Assembly: GCA_030692365.1 (NCBI GenBank)
Contig: JAUYCC010000090.1
Span: forward strand, 1-64,000
DNA length: 64,000 bases
Direction of reading: 5' to 3'
DNA from: Pelolinea sp.
GTDB taxonomy: Bacteria > Chloroflexota > Anaerolineae > Anaerolineales > Anaerolineaceae
Made by a program: the position numbers and the translations under genes. Shown piece by piece: positions 42,195 to 51,688 of this stretch. The notes beneath the pieces were generated by a model. That model did not search any database. It had not been told where the DNA came from and was given only the letters and a program-made list of their open reading frames with translations. How positions within the stretch are numbered: the stretch's first letter is position 1; each line of letters starts with the position of its first letter.

Positions 42195-43130
42195 CTACTG
42201 CGACCAAGTGAGCCCGGCGTATTTATAAAAACCGCTGGTGACCCGGTATGAGGTTTCTGATGACAACTCATAAACATTCACCTGGCTGCCCTCACCGGTA
42301 TCAAGAATATATGCAATATACTTTCCATCCGGCGACCAGACAGTTGAGTGGACAGTGCCCGAGAAGTCCGTCAATTGCTTCTCCACGCCCGTTGCCAGTT
42401 CAATTTGAAAAAGCTGGAAATGGAGTCCGCGCCTTGAGATAAAAGCTAATCGCGTGCCATCTGGCGACCAAACCGGCGCGGCTTCGTAATCGGTGTTGCT
42501 GGTTACCTGCTTTGCTTCACTGCCGTCCGCGTTCATAAGAAAGATCTCAAAATCGCCGTCGCGGTCTGAGACAAACGCTAACCGCTTACCGTCTGGCGAC
42601 CAGGCCGGCTGGGTATCCTGCGAGTCTTCTTCAGTCAGCCGGACAGGTTCACCACCTTCCGGTGGAATGACAAAAATATCATTGTCCCCATAGGATTCCG
42701 ATTGGTACGCTATCAGGGTCCCGTCCGGTGAAAAGCGCGGTTCGGTTTCATCCACTGAATTATCAAAAACCAGAATGGGACTCCCGGAAGGCAGATTGAT
42801 CGTAAACAGGTCATATGTATCGCGCCTGTCGGAGGAAAATACCATCCGTAAACCATCCCTGGAAAAATCAGGCGCGATATCGGCGTTCAGATTTTGCGTA
42901 ATCTGATACAGCTTTCCGGTACCGGCTTCAATGTAATACAGGTCAAACATCACATCCTCACTCACCTGTGCAGCAAACGCAATCTTGCCTGTGCCTTGTG
43001 TAAACTCCTTGAAAGCAAGAAGTTCGGCTGAGAGCCCTGTAGAAGGTCGCCCATTACAGGCTGATGTAAGCCATAACAAGGTCAATAAGGTAATCGTTCC
43101 GGCTTTTTGACTGATCTTGCAGTTTTTCAT
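42195..43130 (-). CDS. TolB-like WD40/PD40-repeat lipoprotein
   Basis: A 311-aa lipoprotein (signal peptide with lipobox LTSAC). At least five PD40 repeats are visible, each with the xxSPDGxxxAFxSxRxG pattern (FSRDGLRMVFSSDRRDTYDL, WSPDGKRLAFVSDRDGDFEI, WSPDGTRLAFISRRG, WSPDGKYIAYI), forming a beta-propeller. TolB-like propellers bind proteins in the envelope; no Tol/Pal genes are nearby, so the partner is unknown. ATG 43130 has ACGGAG upstream. Confidence 0.9.
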   Translation of the reverse strand: MKNCKISQKAGTITLLTLLWLTSACNGRPSTGLSAELLAFKEFTQGTGKIAFAAQVSEDVMFDLYYIEAGTGKLYQITQNLNADIAPDFSRDGLRMVFSSDRRDTYDLFTINLPSGSPILVFDNSVDETEPRFSPDGTLIAYQSESYGDNDIFVIPPEGGEPVRLTEEDSQDTQPAWSPDGKRLAFVSDRDGDFEIFLMNADGSEAKQVTSNTDYEAAPVWSPDGTRLAFISRRGLHFQLFQIELATGVEKQLTDFSGTVHSTVWSPDGKYIAYILDTGEGSQVNVYELSSETSYRVTSGFYKYAGLTWSQ

Positions 43131-43261
43131 CTGAACTCCGTTCATTAGACTGTGTTGATTTAATGATACCTGATTCAGGTCAGGTTTGTGATTAACTCAA
43201 TTGGCATCATAGATTTTTTCTTATATTATTAGTAGGTTAAATATACAGTAAATCAATTCAC

Positions 43262-43453
43262 TCAGGCAATATTCATTTTACTATTTTTATGAATCATTGG
43301 TTTATAGGAGAGAAAAACATAACGATATAGCTGCACTTCCAAAAATTGTGAAATTCCGGTGCCGGACATCGCCAGTTTTTCCACGTGCGCGCCTTTCTGT
43401 CCGCATTTGGAACATACAAACTTTTCTGCCAGCATTTGATTAACGGTTGACAT
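43262..43453 (-). CDS. Short zinc-ribbon-like protein with one CxxC
   Basis: A 63-aa protein with a CSKCGQKGAHVEKLAMSGTG start like a family of small zinc-ribbon proteins, but the second CxxC expected near residue 50 is absent and the tail is unrelated (SYKPMIHKNSKMNIA). Good AGGAG Shine-Dalgarno. Either a truncated gene or a dimer sharing zinc ligands. Confidence 0.6.
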   Translation of the reverse strand: MSTVNQMLAEKFVCSKCGQKGAHVEKLAMSGTGISQFLEVQLYRYVFLSYKPMIHKNSKMNIA

Positions 43454-43622
43454 TATTTCTCCTGTTTCTTGATTATTTAATTATCATGGTAATTACGCAA
43501 TTGACAGTAAATAGTTTTTAGTTTTCTTGCATAAAAGTTTTAGGTCACAAGCAAACTTCAATCAACCCTGGAATATATTATGATTAACAGTGTCTCACTC
43601 TTATTCTTGACCGGAGGCTAAA

Positions 43623-43850
43623 ATGGCTTTTGAACTATTGAATGGCAGCCTGAAAATTGATGTCTTTTTCGAAAAAAATGATAAAGAATATGAAGATAAT
43701 ATCTGTGTGTGCCTGGAGGAATACGGTCCCGAAGACGAGAGAATTTTTTACGCCGATGAAACCAATTTATTTATTACCGCAGAAGAAGCACGAAAGCTGG
43801 CTGAAATGCTGATTGAAGCCGCCGAGCGCAGCAGCCAGAGCAGCCGATGA
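43623..43850 (+). CDS. Small acidic hypothetical protein
   Basis: A 75-aa acidic protein ending in a helix (TAEEARKLAEMLIEAAERSS). CCGGAGG precedes the ATG. Overlaps the next gene by 4 bases, indicating coupling. No family recognised. Confidence 0.75.
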   Translation: MAFELLNGSLKIDVFFEKNDKEYEDNICVCLEEYGPEDERIFYADETNLFITAEEARKLAEMLIEAAERSSQSSR

Positions 43851-44296
43851 CCATTCGCAAGGGCTTCTGGAAGTCCAAAAAACTGACAGATCTGTCACCC
43901 GAAGAGTGGGAAGCGCTGTGCGACGGTTGCGGCATCTGCTGCCTGTATAAAGTTGAGTACGAAGATACCGGCGAGGTAGAACTGACCAACATCGTCTGCC
44001 GTTTTCTGGATTTGGATTGCATCCGCTGCCAATTGTATGGCGATCGCATAAGCGCCATGCCAACCTGCATCAAGCTCACGCCGTCAAAGGTTGAATCGCT
44101 GAAATGGCTGCCGGAAACCTGCGCTTATCTCCTCATCTTTCGTGGCCAGCCGTTGCCCGATTGGCACCCCCTGGAGAGCGGTAATCTGCAATCCATTCAT
44201 GACGCAGGTATTTCGGTCAAAGGAAAGGTGATCCGCGAAATCGATGCCGATATGGACCGGCTGGAAGATTACATCATTTCCAGCGACGAGGAATAA
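43847..44296 (+). CDS. YcgN-like cysteine-cluster protein (UPF0260)
   Basis: A 149-aa protein with CDGCGICCLYKVE, the CxxCxxCC cluster of the UPF0260/YkgJ superfamily, plus later Cys (CRFLDLDCIRCQLY). Likely binds a metal or Fe-S cluster; cellular role unknown. Length matches the family. Confidence 0.9.
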   Translation: MTIRKGFWKSKKLTDLSPEEWEALCDGCGICCLYKVEYEDTGEVELTNIVCRFLDLDCIRCQLYGDRISAMPTCIKLTPSKVESLKWLPETCAYLLIFRGQPLPDWHPLESGNLQSIHDAGISVKGKVIREIDADMDRLEDYIISSDEE

Positions 44297-44423
44297 ACTT
44301 GAATTCAACTAGTAAGTGCAACCGACTCTAAAAAGTATACTTCGGAGGGTGTTCTAAAGTCAAGGCATTTCCTGGGCCGGTTATTCAATCGTTCAGTAAC
44401 GAAAAGCAGGCCTTCCTGGGAAA

Positions 44424-44486
44424 TCAAAATAATTCATGTTTCTTCGGGATGTACTGGCGGATCAAGCCATTGGTATTCCTTTGATT
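44424..44486 (-). mobile_element. IS30-family transposase C-terminal remnant
   Basis: On the minus strand, NQRNTNGLIRQYIPKKHELF and a TGA stop (44426-44424) match the end of IS30-type transposases (NxNTNGLIRQYFPK). Upstream of this the frame is lost within 30 bases and no complete terminal repeat is evident in 44297-44555. It marks an old insertion next to the Abi-type gene. Confidence 0.6.
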
Positions 44487-44555
44487 AAACATTGTTTAAA
44501 TCAGAAAGGTTTTTTTGGAAGTAGAACCCTAATTCTAACTAAGAACTTGAATCAT

Positions 44556-45440
44556 CTAGAACGGAATATCGGTATCTTTTATGCAAATATCATCCAAATA
44601 TGTGATATATGCTGCTATCAAACTTAATACTAATTCAGCTTCACTAGGAGAAATTCTATTGCCTTTTGTAGATGCATGAGCAACACCTTGGCTACTTCCT
44701 CTAATAGAATGTATTTTAATCATACTTCCAATTATTGGTCCTGGTATTTTTCCATCGTCATTTCCTTGGATTTTCCTTATTGCTTTATCAAAATCATTTG
44801 AAGCAGGAACAGAGAAAAGTATTTCTAGGCTCGCTTCAAACGAACATATTGCTTCTTTTATACAATTCTCAAAATCAGCTTGAGGTAATTTGTTAAAGAA
44901 ATTTAACGCTTTTTTATAATGTTTTCTTACTTGGTCTAGTTCTGGATTATCAAGCACTTTATTAGCTTGATTGATTAATTTTAAGGTCTGATATTTATAT
45001 CTCCTCGAAAACATACCATCAATGAATTCAAACCCTAAATTCTCTTCAGTTATGATTAAATTAATTTCATCAGAAAAATATTTTTTTACTACTTCTAAAG
45101 AAACATGATATTCCTCATTAGAATCATAAACACTTGAGAGGAATTTTTCATATGTCCGTTCAATAAAAGATAATACTGATACCCAATCTAATTTGTAAAG
45201 CATATTACTTATCTTGTTAATAAAACCTTTTTGGTCCTCGCCCTCAAAATCATCCTTTGTAACCCTACCAATACGTCTCAACTCTATCAAAACTGATTCT
45301 TCATCCCATATATATCTTTTATTCACCAAGTCTAGAAAAAGATATGCGACAGCAATCCTTGCTTTTTTTGGAAAATCATCATAGATTAACTTCTCTATCG
45401 GAATATTCAACCTATTAGTTATTGATTTTTCCTTATTCAT
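44556..45440 (-). CDS. Abi-type protein (AbiJ-like / HEPN-like C-terminus)
   Basis: A 294-aa AT-rich protein. The N-terminus is helical (IPIEKLIYDDFPKKARIAVA); the C-terminus (GSMIKIHSIRGSSQGVAHAS, then ISPSEAELVLSLIAAYITYL) matches the abortive-infection C-terminal domain. ATG 45440 overlaps the restriction-methylase stop by 8 bases, so they form one transcription unit. Probable phage-defence effector or accessory; the exact class is uncertain. Confidence 0.7.
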   Translation of the reverse strand: MNKEKSITNRLNIPIEKLIYDDFPKKARIAVAYLFLDLVNKRYIWDEESVLIELRRIGRVTKDDFEGEDQKGFINKISNMLYKLDWVSVLSFIERTYEKFLSSVYDSNEEYHVSLEVVKKYFSDEINLIITEENLGFEFIDGMFSRRYKYQTLKLINQANKVLDNPELDQVRKHYKKALNFFNKLPQADFENCIKEAICSFEASLEILFSVPASNDFDKAIRKIQGNDDGKIPGPIIGSMIKIHSIRGSSQGVAHASTKGNRISPSEAELVLSLIAAYITYLDDICIKDTDIPF

Positions 45441-48400
45441 CTGATTTATCTTCCACAATCCCAATCTCTTCTTTTGATAATCCATATAATTGATAAACTA
45501 ATTGATCAATTTGTTGGTCGGTAGTATCTATTTCTCGCTTAAGATTCTCCTTTTCTTGTGGGGTTCGTGAATGTTGTTTGTGCAGCAATAGCATGCGTTT
45601 TGCCAGTAAGACTATTCGATCATGCTGGGATTTTTCTTCAGGGTTAGAAAAGTTTATTGTCCGAATTGGAAATGGTCTTAGGTATTCGGTTTTAAATGTG
45701 AAGTAACCTCCTCTGAGGGTATACCCTGTTGTTTTTATAAAGAACCACAATATTTTAGAATTCAGGATGCCTAAATAATAAAGATAGTTTTCTTTTATTG
45801 AATCTTTAAAAATAAAACTGTAAACTTTTGTTGTGTGATAATTAATTGCTTTTTCATCTAATGTTAATTGGCACCCGAGAGCAATTTCGGGTGTCATTAT
45901 TTTCACTGCATCAAATTCTGTCAAGTTTTTTGGGTAAATATATGCGTAGAATTTTTCTCCTCGCATCTTACCTTTTTCCCTTTTTGAAAGCTCATTTTTG
46001 TTTAAAAGTAAATAATCCCAACCTTTAGGATATTTTGTTCTCAAATAATCCTGAGGCATTAATATTGCCTTACCATTTTCAACAATGTAAGGAAAGATTA
46101 CTACATTCTTTGCTTCAACTGGCTCATATCGATGAACATCTTTCCCCATCAAGAACGGTTTTACTAATCCTTTTTCTATTTCAACTTCCTTATTTAAAGC
46201 ATTTGAATAACATAATACCGACTCATCAAACCATTTTATTATCTTTAAAACATAAATCTTATCCGCGCTTGTCTGTAAACCGACAAATATTTTTCGTGTA
46301 ATATCAGATAGCCTTAATGGGTTAGAACATAATTTTGATAATACAATGTCTTGGCCATTTGCAGAAAAATTCCATTCAGTGTCACTCTCAGTTGGTTGTT
46401 TAAGTAAAACTTCGCGGTAATTATTATTTGGCAATTTATTTCTAATTGCATTAAAAAGATTATTTACACTGCTTATCGTATCAATAGAAATAAACCTGAA
46501 TTTTTCTAATGGCGTTTTTGACAAAAACAATAAGCATGTGTAAGTTGTCGCTTTTTTAAATATTTGGTTTGAACCAAAATGAACAATTTCAACAAGTGCA
46601 CGTAACTTTGTTAGTATCAAACGGATAGGTTTAGCAAATTGTGCCTGAAAAAACTTATGTGGCAAAATAAACCCCAGCTTGCCATGTTTATTTAATAAAC
46701 TTAAACCTTTTTCAACAAAGACCACATAAATATCATAATTACCCTTGCTGGCAGCTTTATATTTTTGTTTATAAAATTCCACTTCCTGAGGTGACCATTC
46801 CTTGAGTGCCTGAATGCGGATATATGGGGGATTACCAATCACAACATCAAACCCGTCTGCGCCCTTAAATACCAAGTCAAATTCTGTTTTCCAATTAAAG
46901 GCATTCACCCGGAATCGCTCCTCCTCATCCAGGAGGCTTAATTGCTTATCTTCATAATAATCAGGTCCTATCAAGGTGTTGCCACATTTAATATTCCCTC
47001 CCAGATCTGGTAAAGCCCGCTTTTGCCAAAAAGCCATCTGTCGTCCTAACGTTTGTTCACTTTCACCTTCCAGAACCTTTAGCAGTAGAGATAGTTTGGT
47101 AACTTCTACTGCTTGTGGGTCAATATCCACGCCAAAGATGTGAGTTAAAAGGATTTGTTTTCGCTCAGCGGTTGTAAGTTTCCATTCTTCACCAGCTGCC
47201 TGATATAGCATGGGTTCCTTCCCTTTGGCATGTTGCTCAGCCCCCTGTGCAATATACCCATCACGGTACCAATCCATTAGATATTGGTATGCGCCTATTA
47301 AGAATGAGCCGGACCCACAGGCAGGGTCTAATACACGTATAGGCTGCCCCTTGCCTGTTCCCATATCGCCCGGTTGTTTGTCCTTTAATAACTCACCGAT
47401 CGTGTTTTTGACAATGTAATCTACAATAAATGTGGGCGTGTAATAAACACCGCCAGCTTTTCGCACTTCTGGCTTTTCTTCCACTATCGCGCGATGTCCA
47501 GGGGTTAAGCGGATTACTTTTCCAAGGAACTGTTCATATACCTGACCGAGAATATCAGCGGGTAACACCGAGAATTCATAAGGGCTGTCCGGATAATAAA
47601 GCCCTCCAATGATTTCCTTGAGTATTTTGTCATCAATCTGTAAGACAGATGTGATCGTATCGGGTAGATCATTTTGACCTTTCTCATCATTGAAATGGAA
47701 TAATCCTGAGTTGTAACGTTCGTCAGCATTCTTGAAGAGAATTAGCATGCGCGCGTATGTGTCTCCACCGTTGAGCAGTGACTGTAAAGAACCTATCGGT
47801 TCAATACCGCGATCCTCGCAAATACGCAGGAAAATGATGCGGTCAATAATCATCTGCACGGCGTAATTTAACTCCCGGTTGGTTAATGATTGATTTCGCA
47901 GGGCTATGTTATGCGCTAATAAATCTCGCCACGATTCTATCTCCTGCAGGAAGGCATCATCAACCTCTGCTGTGCCTCTTTTACCTTTTGAAGATTCCAC
48001 AAAACGGTCGAAGGAACCTTTAAGAATCGCATCACGAGAAAAGACCTCCCTTATTTCATCCCATTTTTCCAGATAATCCTTGAAAGAGTAGATCTGGATT
48101 CTCCCTGTAGACGCCTTGTCACTTTTATCCGGTTTCTGGCGGCAGTCATAAACCGCAAATTCCTCAAAATCAGTCAAAATCGACAGTGGCAATTTGGCAG
48201 ACCAGGCATAACGTCGCAACTGATAGGCCGGATGGATATCCTCCCTTACATTTACAGCCGGTTTTTTTGCTTCGACAAAGAACTTACGTAAACCGCCGAT
48301 TCGGAATGCGTAATCAGGCGCTTTTGATGTGCCGCCTACACGAATAGCATCCTCATGAATGACTTCTTTATATGCTTCCGCCCAATCATTTTTATTCAGG

Positions 48401-48540
48401 ATATCCCAACCAAGTGCTTCAAAGAACGGGTCAAGGAATTCTCTTCGGAGCTGGGTTTCATTGTAGGCTCCACTGATGTAAGAATCGTACTGTTCTTCAA
48501 AACGTCGGACAAGGGTTTGTATATTTTCCGGTGCTGGCAT
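45433..48540 (-). CDS. Type IIG restriction-modification enzyme (fused nuclease, N6-adenine methylase, specificity domain)
   Basis: A 1035-aa single-chain enzyme. Residues ~20-110 contain a PD-(D/E)xK nuclease (KAPDYAFRIGG ... FVEAKKPAV). The Eco57I-like methylase follows with motif I DPACGSGSFLIGAYQYL (about 403) and motif IV VIGNPPYIRIQ (about 563). The C-terminal third is a TaqI-like target-recognition domain. A GGGGAATT precedes the ATG. Everything needed is present; the recognition site cannot be predicted here. AT-rich C-terminal half relative to its N-terminus. Confidence 0.93.
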   Translation of the reverse strand: MPAPENIQTLVRRFEEQYDSYISGAYNETQLRREFLDPFFEALGWDILNKNDWAEAYKEVIHEDAIRVGGTSKAPDYAFRIGGLRKFFVEAKKPAVNVREDIHPAYQLRRYAWSAKLPLSILTDFEEFAVYDCRQKPDKSDKASTGRIQIYSFKDYLEKWDEIREVFSRDAILKGSFDRFVESSKGKRGTAEVDDAFLQEIESWRDLLAHNIALRNQSLTNRELNYAVQMIIDRIIFLRICEDRGIEPIGSLQSLLNGGDTYARMLILFKNADERYNSGLFHFNDEKGQNDLPDTITSVLQIDDKILKEIIGGLYYPDSPYEFSVLPADILGQVYEQFLGKVIRLTPGHRAIVEEKPEVRKAGGVYYTPTFIVDYIVKNTIGELLKDKQPGDMGTGKGQPIRVLDPACGSGSFLIGAYQYLMDWYRDGYIAQGAEQHAKGKEPMLYQAAGEEWKLTTAERKQILLTHIFGVDIDPQAVEVTKLSLLLKVLEGESEQTLGRQMAFWQKRALPDLGGNIKCGNTLIGPDYYEDKQLSLLDEEERFRVNAFNWKTEFDLVFKGADGFDVVIGNPPYIRIQALKEWSPQEVEFYKQKYKAASKGNYDIYVVFVEKGLSLLNKHGKLGFILPHKFFQAQFAKPIRLILTKLRALVEIVHFGSNQIFKKATTYTCLLFLSKTPLEKFRFISIDTISSVNNLFNAIRNKLPNNNYREVLLKQPTESDTEWNFSANGQDIVLSKLCSNPLRLSDITRKIFVGLQTSADKIYVLKIIKWFDESVLCYSNALNKEVEIEKGLVKPFLMGKDVHRYEPVEAKNVVIFPYIVENGKAILMPQDYLRTKYPKGWDYLLLNKNELSKREKGKMRGEKFYAYIYPKNLTEFDAVKIMTPEIALGCQLTLDEKAINYHTTKVYSFIFKDSIKENYLYYLGILNSKILWFFIKTTGYTLRGGYFTFKTEYLRPFPIRTINFSNPEEKSQHDRIVLLAKRMLLLHKQHSRTPQEKENLKREIDTTDQQIDQLVYQLYGLSKEEIGIVEDKSDE

Positions 48541-48592
48541 AATTCCCCTTATTTCTTGTAGGGTAAATTTAAATATACACTATTTAATATTA

Positions 48593-48626
48593 AACTGCCC
48601 GCGTTCCCACACGGGCAGTTCTTTTT
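48593..48626 (-). terminator. Intrinsic terminator after the P5C dehydrogenase gene
   Basis: AACTGCCCG (48593-48601) pairs with CGGGCAGTT (48612-48620). T-rich on both sides, so it may act in both directions; the gene using it on the minus strand ends at 48639. Confidence 0.8.
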
Positions 48627-48638
48627 AAACAGATGGAA

Positions 48639-50228
48639 TTAACTTTTCTGTATCAGCGTTTGAATCTGCTCATGCATGTAGAGCTGCACGTAATAGAGCC
48701 CGCCCGCGTTCTTGCCGCTTGAGCCAGAACCTTTCCATCCGCCGAATGGTTGGAAGCCTGGCCAGGCGCCGGTGGTGGCGCCCTGCGGCCGGTTGGCATA
48801 GGTTACGCCCGCGCGGATGTTTTCAAAGAACCACTGGGCTTCATCCAGTGAGCCGTAAAAGCCAGCCGTCAGTCCGTAGCCCACATCGTTTGCGTACCCC
48901 ATTGCCTCTTCCAGAGTCTCAACCTGGGTCAGGGTGGTGATGGGTACGAACATTTCCTGTTTCCACAGGCGGTGGTCCATCGGCAGGTCAACAACAATGG
49001 TGGGGGCGCAGAAGTAGCCCTTATCAAAATCGCCATCGGTCAGGATTTTCCCACCAGTCAAAAACCGCCCACCTGCTTCATTGATTTCCTTTATATAGGC
49101 TTGGAAGTCGGCGTATGAATTCTTATTAACCACCGGTCCTAGGTAAACACTCCGATCAGTCGGGTCACCGATGGCCAGTTTGTTGGTCAGCTCAACCACG
49201 CGTGAGAGGATTTTCTGGTAAACCGGACGTTCAATGTATACTCGCGAACAGGCGGAGCATTTCTGCCCCTGCAGGCCAAAGGCCGAGCGTACGATGCCTA
49301 AAGCGGCTTCCTCGATATCCGCGTTTTTGGAGACGATAGCGGGATTTTTGCCGCCCAACTCCAAGATGGTCGGCCGCACATAGGAGCCCTGCGCAAAGCT
49401 GCGATAGATGCCCATACCCACATCAAAGGAACCGGTGAAGGTAATGCCATCCACATCGGGGTTATCAATCAGCGCCTGGCCAAGGGTTCGCCCGGGTCCG
49501 GTGACGTAATTGACCACTCCGTCCGGCAGTCCTGCGTCGCGGAAACAATCCGCCAGCAGGCGCGAAGTCCAGGGGGTATCGGAAGCGGGCTTAATAACAA
49601 TGGTGTTGCCTGCCGCCAATGCTGCGCCGGCAGGGCCGCCCGTCAGCGCTGCAGGGAAGTTGAAGGGGCTTACTATCAGCCACACGCCGTATGGGCGCAG
49701 GACAGAATAGTTGACCGCTTTAAAGCCCTGCAGCGGGTCTTCGCCCATCTTTTTGATAAAACCGGAATTGGCGTTAATTTGGTCACATGCATAGCGGATC
49801 AGGTCAGCCGCTTCAGCGGCATCGCTCAGCGCTTCCATGCGGTTCTTGCCGACTTCAAGCGCTATGACAGCACCGAATTCATAAATGCGCTCATCTATCA
49901 GGTCGGCAGCCTTGCGCAGCAGCGCCAGCCGCTCCTGCCATGAGCATCCGCTCCAGGCGGGGAAAGCCGCGCGGGCAGCAGCAATCGCGTCTGCCGCGTC
50001 ATGTTCATCACCCTGCTGAAAGACGCCCAATACCCAATCGGTATTGATCGGGCTGCGATCCTCAAAGGTAGCTTTTGCTTTGCGTTCCTTGCCGCCAATG
50101 AGCATGGTATGTTCCTTGCCAAGGTTCGCTTTGACCTTGGTCAATGCATCTTCAAAACGGGTATGAAGTTCTTCCGGCGGGTTGAACATGGTAGCGTAGG
50201 TCAGCTTGAAGGCTGTTTCTTTTGGCAT
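48639..50228 (-). CDS. pruA: L-glutamate gamma-semialdehyde dehydrogenase (1-pyrroline-5-carboxylate dehydrogenase)
   Basis: A 529-aa aldehyde dehydrogenase. It has the catalytic Cys in FGLQGQKCSACSRVYIE, the general base Glu in LELGGKNPAIV, NAD-binding FTGSFDVGMGIY, and the RocA-type N-terminus (NPPEELHTRFEDALTKVKAN). It oxidises P5C/glutamate semialdehyde to glutamate in proline and arginine breakdown. No proline dehydrogenase gene is in the window. Confidence 0.95.
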   Translation of the reverse strand: MPKETAFKLTYATMFNPPEELHTRFEDALTKVKANLGKEHTMLIGGKERKAKATFEDRSPINTDWVLGVFQQGDEHDAADAIAAARAAFPAWSGCSWQERLALLRKAADLIDERIYEFGAVIALEVGKNRMEALSDAAEAADLIRYACDQINANSGFIKKMGEDPLQGFKAVNYSVLRPYGVWLIVSPFNFPAALTGGPAGAALAAGNTIVIKPASDTPWTSRLLADCFRDAGLPDGVVNYVTGPGRTLGQALIDNPDVDGITFTGSFDVGMGIYRSFAQGSYVRPTILELGGKNPAIVSKNADIEEAALGIVRSAFGLQGQKCSACSRVYIERPVYQKILSRVVELTNKLAIGDPTDRSVYLGPVVNKNSYADFQAYIKEINEAGGRFLTGGKILTDGDFDKGYFCAPTIVVDLPMDHRLWKQEMFVPITTLTQVETLEEAMGYANDVGYGLTAGFYGSLDEAQWFFENIRAGVTYANRPQGATTGAWPGFQPFGGWKGSGSSGKNAGGLYYVQLYMHEQIQTLIQKS

Positions 50229-50365
50229 AAAAAACTCCTGTATTTTGATTCTTTCGCATTAAAAGTATATCCGAGCGGAGAATCCCCGTCAAAAGACATC
50301 CATCCATAAGCACGCCAACAATTATCAGCAAATTACAGTTAAAAGCCAATTAGAATTGGTCGGAT

Positions 50366-50983
50366 ATGCATCATCTATTATTGATCCGCCATGGCACTAC
50401 CGAAGCGATTGAAAAGCACCTCATGCAAGGCTCAACCGACAGCCCGCTAAGCAACCAGGGGCGGGAAGAAGCGCGGCGAACCGCCATGGAGCTGAGTACC
50501 ATACGGTTCAAGGCTGCCTTTTCCAGCCCGATGGGCCGCGCCCTGGAAACCGCCAGAATTCTCGCCAGCGCTCAACCTGGTTTAGAGATCATTCAGTTGG
50601 GTGACCTGCACGAGATGGATTTCGGTTTTTACGAACACAAGCCCTATTTCGCTTCTCCGGATGAGGTCCCGCACGGATTAAGGCGCCTGAGCCTTTTAGC
50701 AAAAATTTTGCTCGCCCAGGCAACCGGAGAAACTCTCATCCACGTCAGCCAGCGGGCTTCCAAAAGTTGGGAACAGATATCCGCCGTGGTACCTGAAGGC
50801 GTTATACTGATTGTGTCCCATGGTGTGCTGTTGAATTATTTATTGAAATTACTTCTACCCGAAACCATCTTTGAAACCATCAAACCGGCCAGTTTGCGCC
50901 CCTGCAGCATCACCGAATTGGAAGTCCCCTCACCAGGAAAAGCAAAAATATTACGCATTAATAACACATCTCACCTGAAATAA
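50366..50983 (+). CDS. Histidine phosphatase family protein (1 of 3)
   Basis: A 205-aa phosphoglycerate-mutase-like phosphatase with catalytic LIRHGTTEAIEK and VSHGVLLNYLL. The C-terminus ends in ...NNTSHLK, a motif shared with the other two copies. It heads a run of alternating phosphatase genes. Substrate unknown. Confidence 0.9.
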   Translation: MHHLLLIRHGTTEAIEKHLMQGSTDSPLSNQGREEARRTAMELSTIRFKAAFSSPMGRALETARILASAQPGLEIIQLGDLHEMDFGFYEHKPYFASPDEVPHGLRRLSLLAKILLAQATGETLIHVSQRASKSWEQISAVVPEGVILIVSHGVLLNYLLKLLLPETIFETIKPASLRPCSITELEVPSPGKAKILRINNTSHLK

Positions 50984-51064
50984 TTCTTAATTTTTAAATT
51001 AATAGTAGAATTGCCCTGTTTGCCACCCCACCGGTGGTGAAATTTATTTTTTAAATGGAGTGAG

Positions 51065-51688
51065 ATGACGACTTTTATTCTCGTGCGCCACGGTTACACA
51101 GACTGGATTGAAAAAGAAATCCTGCATGGCATTTCAGACCGGCCCCTGAGCGAATTTGGCCTGGAGCAGGCGGATGCAACCGCCAAATTTTTGCATAACA
51201 CCAAAATAGACCGGATGTATTCCAGCCCATTGATACGTGCAATGCAAACGGCAGAAAAAATTGGGGAGACAACAGGGGCTAAACCTGAACCAGTGGCTGA
51301 CCTGCGCGAAGAAAATTATGGCTGGCTGGAAGGCAAACGCGACTGGTGGCCAACAGTCAAAGATCGCAAGTCACTTATCCCGTTTTATATTTTCACCCGG
51401 GTCAGCATCAGTACATTGACTGGCGAACCTTTCTGGCAATTCAGGCAGCGAGTGGTGAATGCCTGGCGCAAGATAAAAGAGGAAAACTCTTCCGGCACTA
51501 TTGCAATTGTTGCCCATTCAGGCGTGCTGCGAACGATACTCACCCATGAATTTGGTGGTACCCGTTTTGACACAGAGAAATATTCACTCACCGCCTGCAG
51601 CGTGAGCCGCATTGAGGTCAACGGGAATAGCCCGCATATCATCTCCCTTAACGAGAATTCCCACCTGCCGGGTGATAACCACTTATGA
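51065..51688 (+). CDS. Histidine phosphatase family protein (2 of 3)
   Basis: A 207-aa phosphatase with LVRHGYTDWIEKEILHG, the SSPLIRAMQTAEKIG helix, and VAHSGVLRTIL. It ends ...NENSHLPG. Overlaps the HAD gene by 4 bases. About half its positions match the third copy by eye, so they are likely duplicates. Confidence 0.9.
   Translation: MTTFILVRHGYTDWIEKEILHGISDRPLSEFGLEQADATAKFLHNTKIDRMYSSPLIRAMQTAEKIGETTGAKPEPVADLREENYGWLEGKRDWWPTVKDRKSLIPFYIFTRVSISTLTGEPFWQFRQRVVNAWRKIKEENSSGTIAIVAHSGVLRTILTHEFGGTRFDTEKYSLTACSVSRIEVNGNSPHIISLNENSHLPGDNHL

Noticed and set aside
44436-44627. 63-codon plus-strand ORF
   Set aside because: The opposite strand reads as the end of an IS30 transposase, so this is an antisense shadow.
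51000-51064. CCACCCCACCGGTGG motif before the second histidine phosphatase
   Set aside because: Possible hairpin is short and lacks a T-run; it cannot be told from chance.
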